Both the position numbers and the translations under genes were made by a program. 11,389 nucleotides of DNA, taken from Gammaproteobacteria bacterium. GTDB taxonomy: Bacteria; Pseudomonadota; Gammaproteobacteria; SZUA-229. The notes beneath the pieces were generated by a model that was not told the origin of the DNA, did not search any database, and saw only the letters and a program-made list of their open reading frames with translations. Position 1 is the stretch's first letter, and every line of letters starts with the position of its first letter. The DNA is taken from the NCBI GenBank assembly GCA_023136715.1, contig JAGLQT010000087.1, forward strand, positions 1 to 11,389, read 5' to 3'. Below are positions 1 to 4,564 of this stretch, piece by piece.

Positions 1-315
1 CACATCAGCCCCGATCATCAAGCCAGCAGGCACAACCTTTTCACGAATGTACCTGGCTGTTTTCTTTTCAATGGCTCGACGCTTTGAGTAATCGTTTCCC
101 CAATCACTGAGGCCATGCTCGATGCTGGAAATAACATCTTCGTTTTGTTCGGTGGGTTTGAAATACTTTAATTTCCAGCGTTCATAATCGAAACCGTCTT
201 GAGATTGTTGTTTGTAGGAATATGGCGAATTTATGAATTCGTCCATGTACTCACTGTTCGTGCGTTTTCTATCTTGGGTGTGGACTGTAAAAAGATCGGG
301 GTCAAATTCAGGCAT
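1..315 (-). CDS. Phage protein of unknown function, N-terminal 105 codons (runs off the window)
   Basis: The reading frame opens at ATG 315-313 and stays open to the window edge, giving 105 residues beginning MPEFDPDLFTVHTQ. It is hydrophilic and rich in charged and aromatic residues, with no signal peptide or membrane segment. A segment near residues 70-95 (DWGNDYSKRRAIEKKTARYI) is basic and probably helical. The start overlaps the end of the upstream zinc-protein gene by 8 nt, which supports this start and suggests translational coupling. It is the last visible gene of the prophage's leftward operon and the first that looks large. By position it could be the replication initiator, but I see no catalytic motif in the visible part, so that is only an inference. 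I do not recognise the family. Confidence 0.6.
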   Translation of the reverse strand, partial: MPEFDPDLFTVHTQDRKRTNSEYMDEFINSPYSYKQQSQDGFDYERWKLKYFKPTEQNEDVISSIEHGLSDWGNDYSKRRAIEKKTARYIREKVVPAGLMIGADV

Positions 316-457
316 TAGAACCGGCCTTTTTACTTGCTCGATGGAATGCCACTCTGCACTTAGGAGAACAGAATTTCTTTGTTAACTCTTGGCCTTTGAA
401 TTGAAAATGCTGTGCTTCAGCTATAACAGCACCGCAATGTAAGCAGCGTTTTATCAT
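308..457 (-). CDS. Small four-cysteine zinc-binding phage protein (49 aa)
   Basis: This short gene encodes 49 residues with two cysteine pairs: CLHC at residues 5-8 and CSPKC at residues 30-34 (C5, C8, C30, C34). The spacing and the FCSPKCR context resemble small zinc-ribbon or treble-clef proteins in which the second pair is followed by an arginine-rich helix (here RVAFHRASKK). Such proteins in phages often bind nucleic acid or a protein partner; no specific function can be given. ATG 457-455 is preceded by AAGGTG about 8 nt upstream, a good ribosome binding site lying next to an inverted repeat (460-489). Its stop overlaps the next gene's start by 8 nt. The cysteine pattern and coupling make it likely real. 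Confidence 0.62.
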   Translation of the reverse strand: MIKRCLHCGAVIAEAQHFQFKGQELTKKFCSPKCRVAFHRASKKAGSNA

Positions 458-459
458 TG

Positions 460-489
460 TGTAACACCTTGCTGCAGGAAGATGTTACA
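460..489 (-). promoter_or_regulatory. Inverted repeat bordering the ribosome binding site of the zinc-protein gene
   Basis: TGTAACA and TGTTACA arms (483-489 and 460-466) are perfect 7-bp complements around a 16-nt loop. On the minus-strand transcript the AAGGTG ribosome binding site of the zinc-protein gene straddles the loop and the second arm. It could be a translational control hairpin or a protein-binding operator. The stem is AU-rich and weak, so chance is possible. Confidence 0.25.
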
Positions 490-508
490 AAGTAGGTTCT
501 GGCTTAAA

Positions 509-829
509 TCATTCGAACCTAGACAGCGGGGTAATTTCGCTTTCGAGACAAACCCATTCATTAGCCGACATCCTTCGCCATTCTGACTGAATAATGTCTT
601 CGCCGTTTATCTCTAGAGCAGAAAAAAGATCGTTGCTTTTTTGAAGTAGCCCGACAAACGCAACTCTCGCGGTTGACTCGACCAGACAAAACGCCCCGCC
701 TGGCAAAAGTCGTCTGTGCTGTTTTAATGGCTCCGGCCAGTTCTTCGGCTTCATGTCTAGTGAGCATTTTAACTTTCCGCACAGACCGACGGTATGTCTC
801 GCGTATTCCTTCAGGTAATTCTTGTTCAT
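509..829 (-). CDS. Phage protein of unknown function (106 aa), overlapping the preceding frame
   Basis: The frame runs from ATG 829 to TGA 509. The start has GAGAGGG (837-843) seven bases upstream, the same signal used by the 115-aa and 56-aa genes of this operon, and this argues the start is real. The C-terminal half (AFCLVESTARVAFVGLLQ, then a segment containing EINGEDIIQSEW) has the hydrophobic and acidic balance of a true protein. The N-terminal half is less convincing. The gene overlaps the 561-887 frame by 269 nt in the +1 frame. Either both are translated, or the real gene begins in the other frame and crosses into this one near the GGGG at about 688. Family not recognised. Confidence 0.5.
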   Translation of the reverse strand: MNKNYLKEYARHTVGLCGKLKCSLDMKPKNWPEPLKQHRRLLPGGAFCLVESTARVAFVGLLQKSNDLFSALEINGEDIIQSEWRRMSANEWVCLESEITPLSRFE

Positions 830-887
830 GATCTAGCCCTCTCTGAGAGAGAACATCATACACCTGAAACGGGCTGTAATCATTCAT
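561..887 (-). CDS. Phage ORF of unknown function (108 aa), possibly the frameshifted N-terminal half of the next gene
   Basis: ATG 887 overlaps the stop of the preceding 31-aa gene as ATGA, which supports the start. A more distal TTG at 911 is an unlikely alternative. Residues 1 to about 64 (MNDYSPFQVYDVLSQ through a charged helical stretch containing KMLTRHEAEELAGAIKTAQ) look like a genuine soluble protein. After about residue 65 the translation becomes rich in Arg, Ser and Cys, which is typical of out-of-frame sequence, while the +1 frame becomes protein-like at the same place. The natural reading is one gene of about 125 residues broken by one extra base, or two overlapping genes. No motif identifies a function. 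Confidence 0.4.
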   Translation of the reverse strand: MNDYSPFQVYDVLSQRGLDHEQELPEGIRETYRRSVRKVKMLTRHEAEELAGAIKTAQTTFARRGVLSGRVNRESCVCRATSKKQRSFFCSRDKRRRHYSVRMAKDVG

Positions 888-979
888 AACTGCGAATACC
901 ACCAGGCACAAAAAACGGAATAGCCACCAAGAATTGAGCAGGCAACAAAATCAGCGAGGCTTATAAATTCAGGAATCAT
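884..979 (-). CDS. 31-aa single-pass membrane peptide of the phage operon
   Basis: A 31-codon frame starts at ATG 979 and ends at TGA 884. It is linked to both neighbours by ATGA overlaps: its start overlaps the stop of the 75-aa gene and its stop overlaps the start of the 108-aa frame. The product is hydrophobic along most of its length (starts MIPEFISLADFV, ends FCAWWYSQL) and could span the membrane once. Small hydrophobic peptides are common in phages (coat, holin-like, inhibitor), but nothing here decides among these. The double overlap is the main support. Confidence 0.42.
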   Translation of the reverse strand: MIPEFISLADFVACSILGGYSVFCAWWYSQL

Positions 980-1203
980 GGCAAAACCTCCAAAGCTGGT
1001 TTTTTTACATAGTGAGTCATGTTTCTGGTTTTGATTTCAATCTCTGTTAGGTCTTCGAGAATGTTGTGATTCATGCGACGATATAAACCGGCGTTGGCGC
1101 GGTGGAAAAACTGCCATAAGTTTTCCTCAATGACCGTCTGCCCTCTTTGCTTGATAACAATCGTTACTTCGGTTTGTGGTGGTGTGAATTCTTTATTGCT
1201 CAT
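976..1203 (-). CDS. Small phage protein of unknown function (75 aa)
   Basis: The 75-residue product (starts MSNKEFTPPQTEVTI) is soluble and of mixed charge, with a possible beta-strand segment (TEVTIVIKQRG) followed by a helical part rich in Asn, Arg and His (FFHRANAGLYRRMNHN). ATG 1203 overlaps the stop of the 115-aa gene as ATGA, so translation is probably coupled. The stop overlaps the start of the 31-aa peptide in the same way. No signal peptide, cysteines or known motif. The codon context and tight packing make it likely a real early-operon gene. I do not recognise it. Confidence 0.62.
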   Translation of the reverse strand: MSNKEFTPPQTEVTIVIKQRGQTVIEENLWQFFHRANAGLYRRMNHNILEDLTEIEIKTRNMTHYVKKPALEVLP

Positions 1204-1547
1204 GACTCAGCATCCACTGCCATTAAAAAACGTGTGTCAGCTATATTCATTAAGAAAAAATAATCGTTGTCCGCTTCGCGCATCGAAGAGCACAGAAGCA
1301 AATTAATTGCCGATAACTGGTGGCTGATTCGAATCCATACATCTCGACTATCAACTTGCTTAACTTCTCTCCACATCATTATCAAAGTTGCTTCAATAAA
1401 ATCATTCTGGATGGTTATTGAATCGTCATCTAAAAATTCTTGTTTTTTTCTAAGCAACTCATTTTCGTCAAGCAGCTCATTCAGCAACGCATCGAATTGA
1501 TCTGCATTTTCTGAAAATCTTTCTCGTATTAAAAAATTGTTCTTCAT
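1200..1547 (-). CDS. Phage protein of unknown function (115 aa, acidic, helical)
   Basis: The start is taken at ATG 1547 because GAGAGGG (1556-1562) lies eight bases upstream. A GTG at 1571 in the same frame sits beside the terminator hairpin and is less likely. The product is 115 residues. It begins MKNNFLIRERFSENADQ, has an acidic, probably coiled N-terminal half (ALLNELLDENELLRKKQEF) and a more hydrophobic C-terminal half containing a Trp-rich segment (IMMWREVKQVDSRDVWIRI). No membrane signal or catalytic motif. It is the first gene after the intrinsic terminator at 1576-1607, so its expression probably depends on read-through or antitermination. Family unknown. Confidence 0.68.
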   Translation of the reverse strand: MKNNFLIRERFSENADQFDALLNELLDENELLRKKQEFLDDDSITIQNDFIEATLIMMWREVKQVDSRDVWIRISHQLSAINLLLCSSMREADNDYFFLMNIADTRFLMAVDAES

Positions 1548-1575
1548 TGAATTTGCCCTCTCAAATTTCACATAA

Positions 1576-1607
1576 AAAAAGCCGCTTCAAAAATTGAAAC
1601 GGCTTTT
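1576..1607. terminator. Bidirectional intrinsic terminator or attenuator
   Basis: The stem is GCCG C TTCAA paired with TTGAA A CGGC (one C/A mismatch, 3-nt loop), flanked by an A-run on the left and a T-run on the right, so it reads as a rho-independent terminator on both strands. On the minus strand it follows the stop of the 56-aa gene at 1613 and precedes the 115-aa gene. It therefore either ends a short leader transcript or attenuates the operon. Confidence 0.72.
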
Positions 1608-1612
1608 TACTT

Positions 1613-1783
1613 TTACTTTTTCTTTTTCGGTGTTGTTTTTTTTGCCGGTGTTTTTTCGTCTGGCTGTTCGCAGTAATCACGAACGATTTTTAAATCATCA
1701 TCGCGACCATGCGTTTTCATTTCGGATTTTTCGATAGCATCAGCCATGGCTTCCATGGCTTGCTTGTTTGTGATTCTTGGCAT
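1613..1783 (-). CDS. Small phage protein with lysine-rich tail (56 aa)
   Basis: ATG 1783 is chosen because GAGAGGG (1790-1796) lies six bases upstream. An in-frame upstream extension would run through the inverted repeat of the leader and has no such signal. The 56-aa product begins MPRITNKQAMEAMADAIEK, has an acidic middle (GRDDDLKIVRDY), and ends in a Lys/Pro/Thr tail finishing KKKK. The tail suggests contact with nucleic acid, or it may only be a disordered basic end. It is the promoter-proximal gene of the leftward operon and is followed directly by a terminator, so it may be made at a higher level than the rest. Function unknown. Confidence 0.6.
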   Translation of the reverse strand: MPRITNKQAMEAMADAIEKSEMKTHGRDDDLKIVRDYCEQPDEKTPAKKTTPKKKK

Positions 1784-1830
1784 GATTCGCCCTCTCAGTT
1801 CTCGCCCTTCCTTATCGAGTGAATGGTGGA

Positions 1831-1867
1831 ACCAGGGGCGCATCGCTTGGAAATTCACTCCCCTGGT
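1831..1867. repeat. Inverted repeat in the leader of the leftward phage operon
   Basis: ACCAGGGG (1831-1838) and CCCCTGGT (1860-1867) are perfect 8-bp complements with a 21-nt loop. They lie in the untranslated leader of the leftward transcript, about 50-85 bases before the 56-aa gene. It may be a structured leader, a replication-origin hairpin or an operator; nothing decides between these. Confidence 0.35.
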
Positions 1868-1905
1868 CCCGTGTGAATGAAAGGGCATCTCTCGATCACA
1901 GGGCG

Positions 1906-1935
1906 AATATATCCCATACCCTTGACGTACGACAA
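1906..1935 (-). promoter_or_regulatory. Sigma70-like promoter for the leftward phage operon
   Basis: Read on the minus strand: a -35 element TTGTCG (1935-1930), an 18-nt spacer and a -10 element TATATT (1911-1906). Transcription would begin near 1899 and run into the 56-aa gene. The -35 half lies inside the palindrome at 1921-1936, which suggests repression by blocking this promoter. Confidence 0.5.
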
Positions 1936-1936
1936 G
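1921..1936. promoter_or_regulatory. Candidate operator: imperfect 16-bp palindrome
   Basis: CTTGACGTACGACAAG differs from its own reverse complement only at one symmetric pair (positions 5 and 12). It overlaps the -35 element of the leftward promoter and lies just upstream of the rightward promoter of the regulator gene. A dimeric helix-turn-helix repressor, most simply the product of 2015-2437, could bind here. Binding is inferred, not shown. Confidence 0.45.
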
Positions 1937-1947
1937 CCCCTAGGCGA

Positions 1948-1976
1948 TTGGCATTACAAGCATTTGGGGCTATTAT
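1948..1976 (+). promoter_or_regulatory. Sigma70 promoter of the phage regulator gene
   Basis: TTGGCA (1948-1953), a 17-nt spacer and TATTAT (1971-1976) form a good sigma70 promoter. Transcription would start near 1983, leaving a leader of about 32 nt. The ribosome binding site GAAAGGG (1999-2005) is nine bases before ATG 2015. Confidence 0.6.
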
Positions 1977-2014
1977 CGGATTAGAAGCAAAACAAACAGA
2001 AAGGGCAAACGATC

Positions 2015-2437
2015 ATGAATTCTTGCGAATGGCTAGACCGTATAAAAGAGGAATTTCAATTAGTTAGTGACTACCAACTTTCAAAAAAGCTAGGTATTCG
2101 CACACAACGAATAAGCAACTATCGAAATAACGTATCTCACATCGATGATGAGCTGGCAATCAAGATAGAAAACTTGTTAGAGCTACCAGCCGGAACAGTG
2201 CTATTAGACATGCACGCCGCACGATCAAAATGTTCGCAAGCCGCCAAAATACTCGCCAAAATTTCCAAAGAAATCGGAGCCGCTGCAGCTGCAATTTTGT
2301 TAGCAGTTTCAACCATGTACGCCACGGTCGCCCCTGCCCCTGCTCAAGCTGAAATTTCGGATGATTCCCCGATAATCTATATTATGTTAAATATGGTATT
2401 TGTACCCAAAACGATGGAATATATAAAAGTTTCATAG
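2015..2437 (+). CDS. DUF3693-type phage regulator: N-terminal helix-turn-helix plus membrane-like C-terminal segment (140 aa)
   Basis: Residues 1-60 form a helix-turn-helix domain (SDYQLSKKLGIRTQRISNYR, then DDELAIKIENLLEL) of the kind annotated as DUF3693, known mostly from filamentous phages. A linker (residues 65-87) leads to an alanine-rich hydrophobic stretch (about 88-105) and an APAPAQAE motif, so the protein may be membrane-tethered or processed there. It is divergent from the leftward operon with its own promoter, and an operator-like palindrome lies between, so a repressor role is likely. The start ATG 2015 has GAAAGGG nine bases upstream. The last codons are odd: residues about 117-126 are encoded by the dif-like site, and the final 14 residues come from beyond it, so the C-terminus depends on where the element is integrated. 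Confidence 0.83.
   Translation: MNSCEWLDRIKEEFQLVSDYQLSKKLGIRTQRISNYRNNVSHIDDELAIKIENLLELPAGTVLLDMHAARSKCSQAAKILAKISKEIGAAAAAILLAVSTMYATVAPAPAQAEISDDSPIIYIMLNMVFVPKTMEYIKVS
2365..2392 (+). other. dif: dif-like XerCD recombination site (prophage-chromosome junction)
   Basis: The 28-bp site reads as an 11-bp XerC-side arm TTCCCCGATAA, a 6-bp centre TCTATA and an 11-bp XerD arm TTATGTTAAAT. The E. coli dif arms are GGTGCGCATAA, TGTATA and TTATGTTAAAT. The XerD arm is identical, the centre differs at one base, and the XerC arm matches in its inner four bases plus a few outer ones. Divergence of the outer XerC arm is usual where a phage-derived half has recombined in. The site lies in the 3' end of a DUF3693 gene, a family linked to dif-integrating phages, and separates phage-like from respiratory genes. 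Confidence 0.75.
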
Positions 2438-2460
2438 TGTTAGCTCTGCTCTGTTAGAAT
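2431..2460 (+). promoter_or_regulatory. Possible promoter of the oxidase-like gene
   Basis: TTCATA (2431-2436), an 18-nt spacer and TAGAAT (2455-2460) give a fair sigma70 match. Transcription would start near 2467, about 30 nt before ATG 2497. It lies wholly to the right of the dif-like site, so the gene would keep its own promoter after phage integration. Confidence 0.35.
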
Positions 2461-2496
2461 TCATTTCGTTTTATTTTGCCAGAGCACTTTCCCGTT

Positions 2497-3867
2497 ATGA
2501 AGAATGCAGTACTTGAATTACATATAGATAATCCAGCTAAAGACCCTGCTAACAATTCAGCCAGAACTAAACTGGCCAGAATGTGGCTGACTTTGGGCAT
2601 ATCAGCATTGGTGGCTTCCGGTTTTTATTCAATTCTGCTGGTGTTATCCAGGACACCAGCGATACAGGATATGATCCCGCTGCTGGATTTCTTCCATATC
2701 GCCCTGGTGATTCATGTCGATCTGTCGGTATTGATCTGGTTCCTGGCTTTCGAAGGTGTGCTCTGGGCGCTGCATGATAATGGACGTTTTCCATTGATGG
2801 CCAGGCTCAGTTTCTGGTTGTCTGCGGTGGGTACCGTGATTATCGCTATTTCCCCATTTTTAGGTGCAGACCAGCCTTTAATGAATAACTATGTTCCCGT
2901 TTTGGTGAATCCAGTCTATTTCAGTGGATTACTCATGTTTGCAGCTGGTTTTCTTCTTCTGGTATTACGGGCGTTATTTTTTAGTAATAACAGCCAGTCA
3001 TCTTCAGCATTTTCTTTTGCATTAAAAGCGGCCGCCTTCGCTGCTCTGCTCTCAATGATAGCGCTGTTAATGTCATATTCTGGCCTGCCCACTGAATTAA
3101 AAGGCGTTACTGATTTTGAAGTGTTGTTTTGGGGTGGTGGTCATATTTTGCAATTTACCCATAGTATTTTGTTGTTGCTAGTCTGGTTATGGCTGGCTTC
3201 GGTAACGGGTTCAAAAATTAATATTAAACCGACAACGCTGCGTGTGTTATTTGCGATTGCATTGCTGCCGGTACTGTATGCAATCCCGATCTATGCGATG
3301 TACGATGTTACTTCGATCGAGCATAGAAATGAGTTTACTCAATTGATGAGGTTTGGCGGTTTGACGGTTTTACCATTGATGTTAATCGTGATTGTTAGCA
3401 TATTTTCAACACCTGCCGTCGATGTATCGATGCGCCCTGCTCGCAATGCATTGCTGGCATCGATAATATTATTCGGCACTGGTGGTGTTCTTGGTTTTAT
3501 GATTGAAGGTATAAATGTAGTTATCCCCGCGCACTATCATGGATCGATTGTTGGTGTGACTCTGGCCTTTATGGGATTGACATATTATCTGCTGCCAAAA
3601 CTGGGTTTTAGATCTGCTGTTTCGCGTGCAGCAAGAATTCAGCCCTGGGTTTATGGTGGTGGCCAGATGATGCACATTCTTGGTCTCGCATGGTCGGGTG
3701 GTTATGGGGTGCAGCGTAAGACGGCAGGCAGTGCGCAAGGACTGGATAACCTCCCCGAAATCGCTGGCATGGCGATGATGGGACTGGGAGGCTTAATTGC
3801 AATTATTGGCGGGCTGATATTCGTTGTGGTTACGATTAAAGCAATGTTACCCGCGAAGGCTAAATAA
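2497..3867 (+). CDS. Heme-copper oxidase subunit I-like membrane protein, cbb3/NOR-like, lacking the CuB His-His pair (456 aa)
   Basis: About 12 membrane helices fill the 456 residues. Family histidines are visible: H73 in helix 2 (IHVDLSVLIWF, low-spin heme), H216 in helix 6 (WGGGHILQFTHS, position of the first CuB ligand), and H346 and H348 in helix 10 (PAHYHGSIVG, heme ligands). The tandem His-His that supplies the other two CuB ligands in oxidases and nitric oxide reductases is absent. The loop after helix 7 has only a lone H276 (IEHRNEF), and the catalytic tyrosine after the helix-6 histidine is also not obvious. It may therefore bind hemes without a normal oxygen-reducing centre. ATG 2497 is preferred; TTG 2476 would add seven residues. 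It converges on the oxidase cluster, ending 7 bp from the neighbouring stop. Confidence 0.8.
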   Translation: MKNAVLELHIDNPAKDPANNSARTKLARMWLTLGISALVASGFYSILLVLSRTPAIQDMIPLLDFFHIALVIHVDLSVLIWFLAFEGVLWALHDNGRFPLMARLSFWLSAVGTVIIAISPFLGADQPLMNNYVPVLVNPVYFSGLLMFAAGFLLLVLRALFFSNNSQSSSAFSFALKAAAFAALLSMIALLMSYSGLPTELKGVTDFEVLFWGGGHILQFTHSILLLLVWLWLASVTGSKINIKPTTLRVLFAIALLPVLYAIPIYAMYDVTSIEHRNEFTQLMRFGGLTVLPLMLIVIVSIFSTPAVDVSMRPARNALLASIILFGTGGVLGFMIEGINVVIPAHYHGSIVGVTLAFMGLTYYLLPKLGFRSAVSRAARIQPWVYGGGQMMHILGLAWSGGYGVQRKTAGSAQGLDNLPEIAGMAMMGLGGLIAIIGGLIFVVVTIKAMLPAKAK

Positions 3868-3874
3868 GATTAGT

Positions 3875-4459
3875 TTAAGCTTTGGTTACAGCTTCTGCTT
3901 CGCCTTGCTCTGAGGTGTTTCTAACTAAGACAATGAAACCCAGAGCAAGCATAATGGCACCGCTTAAGGAGACAAGAACCTGGTTTCGTGAGAATGAAGT
4001 TTTACGATTTTCTTTAAAAGATAATGTAGGTTTTTCTTCTGGCAACCATTCGCCTTCCAGTTCGTATTTAATGTATCCCTCAAAGTCGTAGCCAAACTTG
4101 TGATCGCCTAATTTGTAATAGAAGTCACCATCTATTTCCTGCCTGATTGTTTTAAAGGCTAAATCTCTTCTAAAGCCTTTGACAAAGTTCTTATTTGAAT
4201 CGAGCACACTGATAACAATTTTAAAATCTTTATTTTCTATATCTCTATTGGGTTGTACTAACCAGAATGAAATTTTCTTTTTGTCGTTATTATTGAAGGC
4301 AATGGTTTCAGTTTTCTTTTCAAGATCTATATCATGAGATTCCACATCCATATACAGCTGACTGGAAGAATCAATAATGGCATCGATAGAGCTAGTGTTA
4401 ATCATTAACAGGCCGACAACCATGATGATGATGCCTGTGGCTACTTTTTGTTTGTTCAT
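3875..4459 (-). CDS. Two-helix membrane protein with periplasmic domain, unknown function (194 aa)
   Basis: I do not recognise this protein. It has an N-terminal hydrophobic segment (about 7-25, ATGIIIMVVGLLMIN), a polar, probably beta-rich domain of about 130 residues (30-160), and a C-terminal hydrophobic segment (about 161-181) followed by a short acidic tail. This suggests both ends in the cytoplasm and the middle in the periplasm. There are no cysteines or metal motifs in the central domain. It is the last gene of the leftward respiratory cluster, 105 bp after the second Sco gene, so a role in oxidase assembly or stability is possible but is inferred from position only. ATG 4459 is preceded by GTGAGA. 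The stop is 7 bp from the convergent oxidase-like gene. Confidence 0.75.
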   Translation of the reverse strand: MNKQKVATGIIIMVVGLLMINTSSIDAIIDSSSQLYMDVESHDIDLEKKTETIAFNNNDKKKISFWLVQPNRDIENKDFKIVISVLDSNKNFVKGFRRDLAFKTIRQEIDGDFYYKLGDHKFGYDFEGYIKYELEGEWLPEEKPTLSFKENRKTSFSRNQVLVSLSGAIMLALGFIVLVRNTSEQGEAEAVTKA

Positions 4460-4564
4460 TGTTTATCTCACTGCGGCTTCAAATGGTTCTGTATGAAGCG
4501 ATAAGGTTTTAAAATTGTATCCTGGTGTGATTGTAATTAGCTGGTCGGCTAAGCGATTGTGGCT

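Larger units (their letters stand above)
1..2392. mobile_element. Right-hand part of a dif-integrated prophage-like element (left end outside window)
   Basis: The stretch has phage architecture: a DUF3693-type helix-turn-helix regulator divergent from a compact operon of very small, overlapping, mostly unrecognisable genes. They share a Shine-Dalgarno pattern (GAGAGGGC or close) not seen at the respiratory genes to the right. The right boundary is put at a dif-like XerCD site (2365-2392); typical chromosomal genes begin directly after it. No integrase is seen, which fits elements that borrow host XerC/XerD, such as CTXphi-type and Xanthomonas filamentous phages. DUF3693 proteins are known mainly from filamentous phages. 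No coat, Zot or recognisable replication gene lies in the visible part, so the phage family is undetermined; a small tailless phage of another type is possible. The left attachment site must lie beyond position 1. Confidence 0.75.

Noticed and set aside
1073..1500. Plus-strand frames opposite the 75-aa and 115-aa phage genes.
   Set aside because: They are rich in Ser, Cys and Arg, lack ribosome binding sites and run against the coupled minus-strand operon.
1784..1888. N-terminal extension of the 56-aa phage protein to 91 residues.
   Set aside because: The extension covers the inverted repeat of the leader, and the internal ATG at 1783 has a strong GAGAGGG signal at proper spacing.
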